From assembly GCF_023278565.1 (NCBI RefSeq), contig NC_064677.1, positions 4,650,001 to 4,714,000 on the forward strand: a stretch of DNA of 64,000 bases, given 5' to 3'. Positions 12,002 through 23,886 of the stretch are shown piece by piece. Below the pieces are notes generated by a model that made no database searches, had not been told where the DNA came from, and saw only the letters and a program-made list of their open reading frames with translations. Numbering within the stretch: the first letter of the stretch is position 1; every line of letters starts with the position of its first letter. The stretch comes from Colletotrichum lupini. Lineage: Eukaryota > Ascomycota > Sordariomycetes > Glomerellales > Glomerellaceae. Made by a program: the position numbers and the translations under genes.

Positions 12002-13703
12002 ATGCTACCCAACTTCCTTGCCACGGCGCTGGCCTTGGCCACGGTAACGTCCGCCTCCCCAATCACCAGGTCTTCATCGACAAACGCATGGGATCTGGAC
12101 TGGATATCAACAGATTCATCCCTCCCAAAAGTGATGTAAGTCTTTCCTCAACCCTCATAAGCACTCCCACAAGCACTCTTATAAGCACCCAGTTAACCAA
12201 CCCAACACAGCATCTACAGCGCAGGCGGCACAATCCTCTCCGCCTCAAACTATAGCCGCTTAGATAACATAGCCTACGGCGCCGGCGCCTCCCCAACGCC
12301 CTACGACCTCATCGGAAACGTCTCCGAGGTCCTCAAGGTCGCTCAGCTCGCCGTCGTGGAACTCAATGCCCCGGGCGGCAGCGCGGGGTTGAATTCGTCG
12401 CTGTATTTGAATATCAGCCAGCTTGCTAACGCACAGATTTGTGCCGAGGGGAGTGATGTAGCTGGTGCTATTATGTTTCATGGAACGAATACGTTGGAAG
12501 AGACGGTTTGTGATCCATGTCTGTGGGTTGTGGGGGATATTGGCTGATGAAGAGGATACTAGGCTTTCGGCGTGGATTTGACGTCTAATTGCTCCAAGCC
12601 GTTCGTCGCCACGGGATCCATGAGACCTGATACGTATGTCTCCCCTGACGGACACGCGAATTTCTACCAGGCTGTTGCGGCTGCTGCCTCGCCTTCTTCG
12701 CGTGATCGAGGGGGCCTAATCGCCTTCAACGACAGGTAAATTCTCTAAAAACGTGTCCATTACACTGAGCACACAGCCCCTGATCAGCCGGAAGAGGCAT
12801 TTCAGCGAGGAATAAGGCTGAAGGGAAATCAGTTCCGACTGACAAAGACACCTGAAATAGAATCACCTCAATCTACTACTCCACCAAGGTCAACGCAAAC
12901 ACACCAGACACGTTCAAGGCCCTCGAGCAAGGGAATCTCGGAGCCTTTCTCGCGGGGCAGCCGTATTACTTCTTCGACCCGGCGTACCCGACAGGACGGC
13001 CTTATTTGGATGTCACGGGTGTGACGGAGCTGCCTTCTGTGATTATTGTTTACGGTCATCGTGAGTTGTCTTTCAATCTTGAGTCTGCCCGATAACTTCC
13101 CACACACGAGGAGAGGGTTTGGTACATGGAGGAAGAAAAGAAAGTTGACAGAAGAGTTTTGTAGAGGGATTTGATGCTTCGTTGATGCATGCTGCTGTCG
13201 CCAACGGCGCAAAGTGAGTCCATCCCTGAGCAGACATCGCTGAAACCGACTAGAAGCTGATGTCCACGCTATGAGGGGTTTGGTGATTCTCGGGCCCGGC
13301 GCAGCAGCCGTGAGTCCCAGCGCCCGAGCCGCGGCCGCGGACCTGCTGGAGCAGCGGGGGATACCCACCATCGCCGTCGCGCGACCCGTCACCGGCACCG
13401 GCGTTCCGAGTCCCTTTCCCGGGCCGCTGTACGTGAAGTCCCCTAAGTCTCACCATACTGAAGCCAATCATGCGGTTGCGCCTCCTCCAAGTTCTGAGAA
13501 ACCTTGCTCTCGGATATTCGCTGACATAAGTTGCAACTAGGATCTACTCGAGTTACCTCGGCGGCGAACAGGCGCGTATTATGCTTCAGCTCGCTGTCAA
13601 TGCCGGGTATGACATCGATGCGATCCGGGGGTTGTTTGAGAGTCCTTTGAGGAGGACTATCTATGATACGCCTGCGAACCAAAAGTTCTATTACTCTAGA
13701 TGA
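12002..13703 (+). CDS. secreted L-asparaginase (type II) homologue with altered active-site motif
   Basis: Seven exons encode about 390 residues starting with a signal peptide (MLPNFLATALALATVTSAS). Family motifs in order: IYSAGGTILS (first catalytic Thr, around 12215), then AIMFHGTNTLEET|AF (second catalytic Thr), TGSMRPDTYVSPDGHANFY, then ITSIYYSTKVNANTPDTF with the expected catalytic Lys, and the C-terminal domain GLVILGPGAAAVSP and SSYLGGEQARIMLQLAV. Secreted type II enzymes convert L-asparagine to aspartate and ammonia for nitrogen supply. The normal GTDT motif reads GTNT here (codon AAT near 12487), changing the Asp that contacts substrate. Activity is therefore uncertain. The intron before GFDASL uses acceptor TTTTGTAG; the upstream alternative would give an early stop. 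Confidence 0.88.
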
Positions 13704-14321
13704 GGGAAAAGGGTGCTATGGTGAAAGAGAAGGTATGGTCGAGAGACTTACAAGACATGGTGATACAGCAATGATACATGGACGAACACATGAGAATTAC
13801 GAGCTATTATACGACACTGCGTCCTGAATCTGGCACCTGATTGTCATTGAGCCGAGGACAGAAGGACAAAAGGGAAAGAAGATGGGGGCAATCACAGCGC
13901 TATCATTACATTACTCTTCACAATCACCTGCCGTCTGTGAATATAGTGCCGGGGAAGGAGTTGTTCGTTGGAGAGCACGACGTATCAGGCCAGCTTGGGT
14001 CTGCTTGCTGGGCCGGCAGACGCATCTAATCCAAATGAAAGTAGTCTACAGAGAAATGTCAGGTCAGGGCCAAGTCATCAACACTTGCAGGTTTGGATAC
14101 ATAAGTAGTCGTATATACAATATATAGCAACGATAAATAACTATCATCTCCAGTTTTTCTTAGATCAAGGCGCTTTCGGAGCTTCACCACTTTGTACATA
14201 ATCCAAAATACTAAGTCGCCTTTGGGAGTCACATCTCCTCTTTCGGTGCATCATTGGGAATTGCGAAACTCAGAAGTCTCGTAACTTTCGTCCGCCGAGG
14301 GGCCGAATCGAGTCGGAAAAC
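13704..14321. other. convergent intergenic gap
   Basis: About 620 bases between the 3' ends of the asparaginase (+) and Ftr1 (−) genes. It is mainly 3' flanking sequence for both; no gene seen. Confidence 0.4.
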
Positions 14322-15609
14322 TTACCGAGCGGGCCTGCTAAGAAGCGGCTCCTGGTCGTCGCCCTCGTGCTCGTCGGCGAGCTTCTTGGCCTTGCTGCCG
14401 GCGAACGGCCAGTACCCCTTCTCGTTGCAAATCATGGCGAAGAAGCCCGCGGCGACGGCGACCCAGTAGAGGTTGTAAGAGACGACGGAGCCGACGGTCG
14501 CCGAGTTCTGCCAGCCGAGGACGGCGTTGAAGATGCCCCAGAAGCCGCCTCCGTTGAGGTCGGGGTTGCAGCACTGCGTTTTGTGTCAGAATTTGGTATG
14601 TTGATAGTAACGATTGGCGAGGTCAGGGATGGCTTACGTTGACGTGCCAGACGCTTCTGCGGACGTCGTAGGAGCCGGGGCCGGAGCCGAGTTCTGCTGC
14701 GTCACCTCCGACGATTTTGTTCCACTTTGAATTTCTGCGTTAGTATCACCTAGCAACTGTGATTAGGGACGGGAGGTTGCTTACCTCATTCTGCTCAAAG
14801 TGCCAGACGCCCTTGGAGAAGAGACCGGCGGCGATGAGGTACAGGAAGCAGGTGGAAACGATGAGGAAGATTTGGATCGGTGCCGTCTTGGAGCCCCTTT
14901 TTCCCACAAAGTCAGTACGGATGCGGCACAACGTCAAGAATCACCGCGATGAAGCTCACTTGTAGATGAAGTAGCCAACAAAGGCACCAAGCGCAAGACC
15001 GAGAATAGACGAAATGGCAATGGATGCAGCAGTCTCGCTCACACCCATGCCGGCAATGAAGAGCACGCCCTCGAAACCCTCACGCAGGACGGTAATGAAT
15101 GGCAACAAGAACAGGGCGTACTTCTCGCCGAGGTACTTCAAGCGGTCGCGGAAGGGCCCCGAGTGGGACTCGCTCGCGTTCAGGGCCTTGCTCAGCTTCA
15201 CGCGCCACTTGTCCTGCAGCTTGGTGACGCGCAGGAGGACGGCGCCCATGGCGGTGATGATGAGGGAGGCGCCGAGGGAGAAGATGCCCTCCCAGATGCT
15301 CTCTGCGGCGGCGAACTGCTCCGCGCCGAGGGAGTGGATGCCGCTGATGATGGCCATGGCGATGACGACGCAGGTGACGAGGCCGGCGGCGGTGCCGAGC
15401 CAGACCTGTTTGACCATCTTTTGGTGGAGGACGGGGTCATCTTTGGTGGCGAGGGTGCGCTTGATGAAGGCGAGGAGGACGGAGACGATGATGGCGGTTT
15501 CGAGGGACTCGCGGAAGGTGATGAAGAAGACTGTGTTTTGTAAGTTTATGATGGTGAGGATAATAAAGGTAGGGGGTTACGTACTGGGGAGTGAGAATAG
15601 GTCCTCCAT
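14322..15609 (-). CDS. ftr1: high-affinity iron permease Ftr1
   Basis: Five exons give about 350 residues. A short first exon (MEDLFSLP) splices to [21 protein letters not shown]. The two R-E-x-x-E iron-binding motifs of the Ftr1 family are RESLE in the first helix and REGFE in [18 protein letters not shown]. Further helices follow ([51 protein letters not shown]). The tail [16 protein letters not shown] is cytosolic-looking. Ftr1 transports Fe(III) at the plasma membrane after oxidation by Fet3. Its partner gene is adjacent and divergent across a 1.55-kb shared promoter with two GATA-type iron-repressor sites. Together they make the reductive iron-assimilation pair. Confidence 0.95.
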
Positions 15610-16419
15610 TGTGAGTTTGTGGTTGTGATGTGCTCGTTGAGTGTGTGAGCGAGGTTGAGATGAGTGGCGACTTGGTGTGGAATGAGATGAGAGATAATGT
15701 CCCAGTGAAAATGAGACGCGGCTGCGCTTAAGATGCGGCTGTAGCGTTTAAGTGTGTAGAGCAGGATGAACGTTCTTCAGTGAGATGGAAGACGGCGATA
15801 ATGTTATAGCGTTGCTTCACGTCTCAAGGGCACGAGTGAGAGCCGCAATGTTTGGTGATGGCGGTGGTGTTGAATATCGGGCGGAGATGAGGTGGGATGA
15901 GGGGACGTGACCGAGAATGAATTTGAGGCAGGATTAAGCGGCTCTGCCGAGAAAGAAACAGTCGCGGATGACACTGACAATACCCAGCAATGACACGCAC
16001 ACGGGACGGGCACGCGGGCGGGGCTTAGTCGAGGATCAACGAGACGGAGAGAGAGAGAGAGGAAGTGGTGGCTTCGGGGCGCCGAGGTGATGGTGTCGCG
16101 TGAGAGTGCGGATTCCGAGTTTTTTCTCTGCCACCTTGGTCCCCGCCGATTTTCACCGTCGTCTATCGCGCCAGCGATCTCGGCTGGCGTCGTAAAGCCG
16201 AGTCTTAGGTTTTCCAGGTTGGATCCTTCAGGTTCTTTTGGCACAAAGAGTGCGGTGATGTGAGTGGGGCAGGGGTCCTCGGGGGGTTTTGCCTGCTGAC
16301 TGAGCCACCTGGCCATGGGAACGGGTGCGCTGGCGTCGGTGCTGGCGCATCTCTGACAGGCTTCACCCAGGGGGCACCACGCTGTAACACTGCTGGAGTG
16401 GTCGTGTTCGATCCTCAGG

Positions 16420-16428
16420 ATCAGATAA
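16420..16428 (+). promoter_or_regulatory. ATCAGATAA, SreA/Fep1-type GATA site
   Basis: Exact match to the ATCWGATAA consensus bound by fungal iron-regulatory GATA factors. It sits about 740 bases before the fet3 start and 810 bases before the ftr1 start, between the two divergent iron-uptake genes. Confidence 0.75.
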
Positions 16429-16550
16429 ACCCCCCCAGGACGGAGTACCTCCCCTTCGATCCGCCCACCGGCGGCACACTTCAGGCAGTCCCCCCACCAG
16501 ATAGCGGGTACTCTTCAGGGAAAGACCGGGCAGGCAACGGCGGCTTTTCC

Positions 16551-16559
16551 TTATCAGAT
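16551..16559 (-). promoter_or_regulatory. ATCTGATAA (minus strand), SreA/Fep1-type GATA site
   Basis: Second exact ATCWGATAA match, read on the minus strand, 123 bases from the first. Paired, oppositely oriented sites suit a shared promoter and two-zinc-finger GATA repressors. Confidence 0.75.
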
Positions 16560-17161
16560 CGCCAAGATTTCAATCCATTCGTTTGTGCAATTTTCAATCA
16601 GGCGACACGACCCTTTCTCACGTGTGTCTCACTTTCATTCTCACTCTCACTCTCACTTCAGTCCTCACACTCACTCCCCCAACCACGCAGTCAAGTAATA
16701 ACTCGTCTTTCACTCCCCTCCTCACCTGCGAGTTTCCCCTCCTCGCTTCCACTTGCTCTTTTCTCCGAGCCCTCGCGTCTGGTGTATTCCGTAAAGTTAT
16801 ACTGCGGAGTACAGCTGCCCACCCCTCCCTCGATCGCCGCCGCCCGCTGTCAAAAAGTCTCGGACGTCCAATGTTCCTCCGCGCTCGGCCCGGTTCGTAG
16901 AAGCTTTTTTTGTGGGATTTTTCCAACGAGTCTATGAATCACGACCACCTCTCACGCATCTGGACGCCCGTGCGAGACTGCATATCAACCAAAGTGAAGC
17001 AACATAGACTCAGCTCGTGTTTAGTGTCTAGAGTCTAGTGTTGAATTGAGAGTTGTGAGGGCATTTTGAGCCGCGCCAAAAGGGCACCACAACCACCACC
17101 ACTATCAAATAAGTACACTGAATAAGGTCGGCCTACCATACCGGAAGCAACCCCGGCCACC

Positions 17162-19135
17162 ATGGCCTTCTCATCCTCAACATCGGCCATCTTGGCCCGA
17201 GTCGCCGCCCTCACGCTTCTCATATCAACCGCCCTGGCAAGGACCATCGAGCTCGACTGGAACATTGGATGGGTTCTCTCCAACCCCGATGGCGCCTTTG
17301 ATAAGCCAACCATTGGCGTAAACGGCCAGTGGCCTCTGCCTCTCATCGAGGCAACAAAGGGCGATAGGCTCGTTCTCACCGTCCACAACCACCTCGGCAA
17401 CGCGAGCACCAGTCTTCACTTCCACGGCCTGTTCCAGAATGGCACCAACCACATGGACGGCGCCGTCGGTGTCACCCAGTGCGCCATTCCCCCTGGTTCC
17501 TCATTTACCTATGATTTCAAGGTAAGCTCTCCTTATAGACTCTTTACACAAGCCTATACTCATGCCATCTACAGTTTGATCAAGTCGGCATCTACTGGTA
17601 CCACGCGCACAACGACGGAACCTACCCCGAAGGTCTCCGCGGTCCTCTCTTGATCCACGACCCCAAGGGTCCCTACGAGGGCAAGTATGACGAAGAGCTC
17701 GTCCTGACTCTCTCCGACTGGTACCACCAGTCCACCCGCACCCTCATCAAGGAGCTCATCAGCGTCGAGAACCCTACCGGCGCCGAGCCCGTCCCCAACG
17801 CCGCCCTCCTCAACGACACCCAGAACCTCCAGGTCAAGGTCCAGCCGGGTAAGACCTACCTGATCCGCATGGTCAACATTGGCGCTTTCGCCTCCCAGTA
17901 CATCTGGTTCGAGGGCCACACCCTGCGCGTCGTCGAGGTCGACGGCGTCTGGACCGACGAGGCCGAGGCCGAGATGCTCTACATCGCCCCCGCCCAGCGC
18001 TATAGCGTGCTCCTGACCACCAAGAAGGACGCCTCGGAGAACTTTGCCATTGTGGGCTCCATGGACGAGGAGCTTTTTGACGTCATCCCCGACGGCCAGG
18101 ACTCGAACGTCACCGGCTGGCTCGTTTACGACGACAAGAAGCCCCTGCCCGAGCCTGCCACCGTCGACGAGTTCGACCCCTTTGACGACTTTGAGCTGGT
18201 TCCCTATGACAAGCAGGAGATTTACGAAAAGGTCGATTACTCCTTCGAGCTCTCCGTCAAGATGGACAACCTCGCCGACGGCGCAAACTAGTAGGTTTAC
18301 AACAATTCTATACTAAACAACAGTACAACTAACACCCCCTCAGCGCCTTCTTCAACGACAAAACCTACGTCCTCCCCAAGGTCCCCTCCCTCTACAGCGC
18401 CCTCACCGTCGGCGCCGACAACGCAGCGAACCCCCGCGTCTACGGCACAAACTCCATCGCACACGTCCTCAAGCACAACGAAATCATCGAAATCGTCCTC
18501 AACAACGAAGACGACGGCAAGCACCCCTTCCACCTCCACGGCCACCAGTTCCAGGTAGTCCATCGCTCCGAGGAAGACGCCGGCGCGTTCTCCAACGATA
18601 GCGATGTTAGCTTCCCCCGCTACCCGCTTCGCCGCGATACCCTCATCGTCGAGGGCAACGGTAACTTTGTCATACGCTTCAAGGCGAACAACCCGGGCGT
18701 GTGGCTCTTCCACTGCCATATTGAGTGGCACATGGACCAAGGGCTCATTGCGACCATTATCGAGGCACCTGATGTCCTTCAGGGGCTGGAGGTGCCTAAG
18801 GACCATCTTGAGGTGTGCCGCGCCGGTGGAGTGCCGACTAAGGGTAATGCGGCTGGTAACACCAAGGACGTGCTGGATCTCACCGGCGAGAACAGGCCTG
18901 TGGGACCTTTGCCTGAGGGGTTCACGCCCAAAGGCTACGTTGCCATGTTTTTCAGCTGCGTGGCTGCGTTTATGGGTCTGGCTGTTATTTCATGGTATGT
19001 CTTTTGCTTCTATGACGAGAAGTCTCCCTTGATTGGAATGTGTGCTAATATGAGACTAGGTACGGTGTTTTGGAATCTGATAAGCAGTCGAGCGTTGAGG
19101 ATTCTGGTTCCGATGCGGCAAACCGAGATGAGTAA
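17162..19135 (+). CDS. fet3: multicopper ferroxidase Fet3
   Basis: Four exons (17162–17521, 17575–18290, 18344–18994, 19060–19135) give 600 residues. After a signal peptide come three cupredoxin domains. The copper sites are [41 protein letters not shown] and [16 protein letters not shown]. The segment NPTGAEPVP matches the place where yeast Fet3 has its iron-binding Glu185. Acidic residues follow [10 protein letters not shown] (HRSEEDAG), also as in ferroxidases. A C-terminal helix ([21 protein letters not shown]) anchors the enzyme with the active site outside. Fet3 oxidises Fe(II) to Fe(III), which is passed to Ftr1, encoded divergently alongside. It needs four copper atoms, linking it to copper supply. 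Confidence 0.95.
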
Positions 19136-19643
19136 ACGTCATCTGAGCGAACAAAATTATATACACATGCATATAAATACCTGTCATACATGAACAAACA
19201 TATGTGCACGCCGCCATATATGGAGAAATGATTTTGAGTTTACATTTATCAATCTGATTATACAAAGAGACATGTCTCATCGTGTGCCTTTGACTCAAGC
19301 TGGATTCAACGTATACTGGCCCCGTCTTAGCCATGTTCACCTGTCTTGAGCATGAATCGCTTCATGTTGACATTTGGTCTACGAGGAAGTCTCACTCAAA
19401 TAACAGCCAAACGATTATCACTCAACACACCACATCAGCACACTATGTAATGGAGACTCATTAGGTTGTAGTATACTATCTCCAATCGTATAATAACAAG
19501 ATCTTCGCTATCATACATCCATAAACATGACCATATCTCCGGTGAATATTAAAGTTTTTGGTTGGCATCCTTCGCCTATGTACATTTTCCTCTCAAAAAA
19601 GCTTTCTTTCCATCAAATCGTTCCCAAAGGATACTAAGTTCCC
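19136..19643. other. convergent intergenic gap
   Basis: About 500 AT-rich bases between the fet3 stop and the stop of the GPI-protein gene. It should hold both 3' untranslated regions and poly(A) signals. No gene seen. Confidence 0.4.
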
Positions 19644-20549
19644 TTAGAAGGCGGCGAGGGCCAGGCCGACGGCGGCGAGACCCATGGCAGCGGCGTTCTT
19701 GCCGGCACCGGCGAAGACGGGGGTGCTGGGGGTGGCGGTTCCGGAAGGCTACAATGAAGAAGAAGAAACCACGTTAACAAACAAAGAACACCAAAACATT
19801 TACATCATAGACCAGGCCCAGGCGACACATACAATAACGACAGAGGTTCCGATGGAAGTGACGCGGGTGACGGTAGCCGCGGAGGTACCGGCAGCGGCGC
19901 CAGAGGTAGTCGCGGCGCCGGAAGCGGAAGCAGAGGCGGAGCCAGAGGCAGAGGCGGCGGTGGAGAGGGTGGTGGCGGGAGCGCCGGCGGCCGGGGTAGA
20001 GGCAGCAGGGGCCGAGGACTCAGCGGCAGCCGAGCTGGAAGACGCAGCCGGAGGCGCGGCAGCGGTGGTGGTGGCGGGAGCGGGAGCGGCAGTGGTGGTA
20101 GCCGGGGCGGGGGCGGCGCTGGTAGCTGCGGCGGTGGTCTCGACGGCGCCTCCGGAGGGGCTGGGGGTCGGGGAGAGGCCGCACTTTGCGGCAGCGGAGG
20201 TGACGCCGGAGGAGTAGTACATCCAGATGGCGTAGGTGTTTGCGCAGCTCATGCAGCGGCCGTAGCGCTCGTTCCACTCCGAGTTGGTGCAGAAGCCGTC
20301 CTGGCGGCCGAGGGTGATGAGGAGACCTGGTGGTTGTCAGTATCCTGGGTCACGTACTTTACTTAGAAGGGAGAATGAAAGAAGTATAGACTTACCGCAG
20401 TCCTCGTGGCACTGGTAGCGGGGAGTACCGGGCTCCTGGCGCTTCTCAACGGCGGGAACGGAGTCGGGGTACTCGAAGCGAGGGTGGACCTGGGCGACGG
20501 CCATGGAGGCGACGGTGGCCAGGACGGTGCAGGTAACGAATGAACGCAT
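19644..20549 (-). CDS. GPI-anchored cysteine-rich cell-wall protein with Ala/Ser/Thr stalk
   Basis: A signal peptide (MRSFVTCTVLATVASMAVAQ) is followed by a Kex2-like VEKR|Q site. A six-cysteine head follows: YQCHEDCG, DGFCTNSEWNERYGRCMSCA and AAAKCGL. Next is a long low-complexity stalk of Ala, Thr, Ser and Pro (about 110 residues), typical of O-mannosylated wall proteins. The last exon gives VFAGAGKNAAAMGLAAVGLALAAF, a GPI-attachment signal. Introns are near 20333–20395 and at 19749–19832. The six-cysteine head recurs in fungal surface proteins, but I know of no proven function; it is not a canonical CFEM domain. The gene lies tail-to-tail with fet3 and head-to-head, across 3.3 kb, with the BIM1-like gene. 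Confidence 0.82.
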
Positions 20550-23500
20550 CTTGAAGGTTGGTATTAGGGGTGAGTTTGGTAAGTTGTTGGACTCGAAGAT
20601 GCTTTGTGTGAGGAAGACTGGATGGGGAGGAGAATTGTCTTAATGGCAGTCAAGTTGTGGATTTGGGGAAGCGAGCGTGAGGAGGGAAGAGGGGGGTGGG
20701 AACGAGATGAAAGAAGGTTGGCGAAAGAGGTTATTATAGATTATGATGGCTTTGTTGTTTGTCCACATGAGGTACGAAGTAATAGGGGAAAGTCAGGCAC
20801 GGGAAATCAGGTACAGGATCAGGTACAGGAGAGCCGGCGAGCATGCAGGCATCAGATTCAGTCTAGGCTTTCCCGGCCTGTGAATGTGGAAACCCCAGGG
20901 AATGGATGCTCATGTCGGCCTCTTCCGTGGTCCAGCTTGGCCGATGAGAGTCTCGATCAGCTGGAAGACCTAGGCCAGGGTAGAGCGGTGGTCCACGGGC
21001 GTGTAAGGGGGGTTAATACGACGGGATCTGAACAGGATATGGCAAGGCATGCCAAAGCAAGGCAAGGCAAGGCAATGACATAAGGTAGTCCAAAGTCAAC
21101 GGTCCGCGGAGCAGGGTAGCGCGCGCGGGACTTGAAAGAGCGCGGGACTATTCGTATAGACTCCATGGATGATGGGATAGCTAACAGAGCCCAGTGGGCG
21201 AAGAGCAAGTATCCGATCGTGGAAGCTCGGATTTGCCCCGGATCGCCGAAGTAAACCCAACGCGCTCATAGTGTAATTTGCGGGATGCCGAATAGAAAAA
21301 AAGCTCGTACCAAAGGTAAAAGACAAGGCAAAAGATCCTTGTCATGCGTGGTCGTTGGCATGGCATGGGCAACTGCAGCTCAAGTGGAGGTCGAGAGGAG
21401 GAGGCAATGACTGGGTGAGAGAGGAGGCTAGGAGGAGAAAACCCCGCCGAACCAACGCAACTCTAAGTGTACATACATGGTACGGATGCGACCCTTGGGT
21501 CTTGGCCCCTTTGACAAAGAGGTTATCGAGAAGGAGGGGTGGAGGCTCGGAGACTGGGGATATGGGACATGGGAGTCAGAAGGAATCTAGAGCCCCGAAG
21601 TATGTGCGAAGAGCAGAGAAGAGGATCTTGGCGGGGAGAGATGGAGGAGAGAATGGACTGAAGCGGATGGCGTCGGCCATTGCCCGGCTGCTCTATTACT
21701 CTCACCGTTTGGTAGAGCGGGTAACTCCAGAGAAGAAAGACTGACTGATGGCGATGATAACTTGCTCGCTCATCAGCAATGTCTTCTCGTTAGTCCGAGA
21801 GCGAGTCCCTCCCGGAAGTCGGAAATACCAGCAATGGGTGACCTGATGGCTGATGCCAAGGGCTGAAAACATGCGAGTTGGCCGAGAGAGGAGCGAACGT
21901 CACGAATCGGCCTTCCCAAAACGGGCTGTCTGATCCGTGGCAACCGTTTTATTTATTAGTCTTCTAGTGCCTTTCCGACGTCCGTATGTGCGGCGGCGCG
22001 CCTGTGCCTCACCGATATCGTCGACGGGCTCGTCTATTGTGGTCTTGGGAGTCAGGGACCAGTCACCTTGAGCAGTGTACGTGATTGGGGGATCGGGGAG
22101 GTGTGGAGTTGGGAGAAATGGCTGGGCGGCCCTGTGGGATATGACTGTCCGTGGCGTGAGGAGGCGTTTATTCCTTGCGCGAGCTGCGTGAGTGGTGGGA
22201 TGAATCGCGATCCTTGTTGGGGCCTCTCGTTCTCTTTCTGCGGGCGAGGTCGGACAGAGTCGACGTTCTGCGAGGATTCATCCATGTCCATCCATGCTGC
22301 GTCCGGGCTAATTAGGATTAACAACCGACGGGCGGCCTTTTGAAGCGGAGAACGGAGGAGGACCCAGACCCAGACCAGACCAGGGGTGGGCAGAAGAGGA
22401 GGAGGAGACTGGAGGAGACGGAGAGTAGGTTGTGGGTTCAAGGTGAGGCAAGGTAAAAAGTACCTAGCGCTGCGGATCTTGAGGATGCATCTAATCTTAT
22501 CAATCACATCAGTTAAACGACAGCCCATCCAGCCATCAGCCAACAATCTTTGCCAACCATTGTCAACTATGTGCCACCCAGACAATGGCAGACATCCACG
22601 TCCGGTGAACCATTCCCTGTTTGGATATATTGCTCCATGCTGCCAAGAGGCACAAGCGGGCCGGATGGCTTCATTTGATTGGACAAAGTGATCTGATAAA
22701 CTACTTACGGTTCTTGGTGAAGGGGAAAAAAGAGTTTTCGAAACTTTGATTGTGTATGTCCTTACTTACTGTATCCATGTTGAGAGGTACATGTGGCATA
22801 CACGATAAATGAACTTCAAGCATGTTTATCCCTCGTTCCCCTCTATCTCACCACCCTAGAGTTGCAACCATTCCTACGCTACTCTGCAACCTGGTTGTTC
22901 GCCAAGGGAACTTGTCGCGATGGTATCTACAGTAATTGCCTGGGCACTTGATCCCCTCACAAAGTGACAAAGAACGTATCCGGCCCCTTCGGCGGCCGAG
23001 CGAGAGAGAGAAAATCGATAGAGGCGGGGCGGGGGTTTGATTTCTGTCTGCTTCGTATTCACGTTCCCAGATTTTTGCCGCCCGGCGGTCTTCCCTGTCC
23101 GTCCACATTCTTGGCCATCAATCCATCTAGATACCAGACCTTATTGCTCATACTCCTCCCCAAAAGTTCCGCTGTTTATGTTATCAATCTACGGGATGCT
23201 GGCAGAATCTATGAAAGACTTGAGTGGTACTTCCCAAGACCTTTTTCCATGCAAAAGAATTCCGTGGTCGCCACCACCCTTCATCCATGCGGCCGTGGCC
23301 TCCTCCCACCACCCCATCCAACGGGATCCAGCCAAGTCTTGCCATGTCCTGGGCGCGGGTTGTCTGGGCACTATTGGCGAAAGCCTGAACTGAACTCGTG
23401 CCTGACTTCTTTTTTTCCCTCACTCCCTTCTGGGCGGGATCCTCCCTCTCTGGGCGGATATCCCGCGCTTCGTGACTTCTGTGAACCCATCTTCTTTCCG

Positions 23501-23886
23501 TTGACATGTGTGAGCGGAGGTGGTTGGTGTAAGGTTAACCCAAAGAGGGGAAAAGAGGACCATGTGAGATAGATCCATCATCCAGGTTACATGCAATATG
23601 CAACCAGTCAGCTTGCAAAGGCGAAGAGAAGAAAATCTCAGGTTGGCCTGCAGTAGTATAACTTGACCGTTGTTGCCATCCGGTTCGTTCCCAAGGATCT
23701 TATGCTAGTTAAGCCGCCCCCTTAATTCTTAATTCTTCCCACCACCCCCTCCACAGTCGTCGTACGCATCTCTTTCGTAACGCACTCTGTTGGTCCAAGG
23801 CATCGCGTGTTTTGCCGCATACCCGTCTCTTGTCTTGTTATCGAAAAAGCTTCTTTTTGATTCAAGCCCACATCACGGCAGCAACA
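20550..23886. other. long divergent intergenic region
   Basis: A 3.3-kb gap between two divergently transcribed surface-protein genes. It contains an exact ATCTGATAA at 22691–22699 and a short GCAAG repeat near 21050–21075. The longest open frame (plus strand, 22964–23572) has no motif, and its composition is not clearly coding. I find no second-exon partner or RNA gene. It may be an extended regulatory region. Confidence 0.5.
22691..22699 (+). promoter_or_regulatory. ATCTGATAA, possible SreA/Fep1-type GATA site
   Basis: Third intergenic exact match to the iron-repressor consensus. It lies 1.19 kb upstream of the BIM1-like gene and 2.1 kb upstream of the GPI-protein gene. The distance makes function less certain than for the ftr1/fet3 pair. 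Confidence 0.45.

Larger units (their letters stand above)
15610..17161. promoter_or_regulatory. bidirectional ftr1/fet3 promoter
   Basis: This 1.55-kb gap separates the two divergent start codons of the iron permease and ferroxidase. It holds two perfect ATCWGATAA matches (16420–16428 and 16551–16559) and a CT-rich pyrimidine tract at about 16620–16760, a common feature of strong fungal promoters. Several open frames cross the region but have low-complexity composition and no motif. In other ascomycetes, GATA repressors of the SreA/Fep1/SRE family switch off both genes when iron is plentiful; the same is inferred here. Confidence 0.8.

Noticed and set aside
12640..12740. Loss of the catalytic Lys in the asparaginase
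   Set aside because: I first aligned the wrong Lys. The correct position falls in STKVNANTPDTF, where Lys is present. Only the Asp-to-Asn change stands.
16260..16937. Open frames of up to 225 codons in the ftr1/fet3 promoter
   Set aside because: They include the two GATA sites and a CT-rich tract, have no motif, and overlap frames on the other strand.
19075..19083. A further exact ATCTGATAA
   Set aside because: It lies in the last fet3 exon (Glu-Ser-Asp-Lys codons), so it is most simply coincidental.
19684..20217. A 177-codon Ala/Glu-rich plus-strand frame opposite the GPI protein
   Set aside because: Mirror of the Ala/Ser/Thr stalk on the other strand; no independent support.
22964..23572. 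A 202-codon open frame on the plus strand in the gap before the BIM1-like gene
   Set aside because: No signal, domain or repeat pattern; composition is Pro/Arg/Ser-rich and other frames are also open there. No plausible partner exons.
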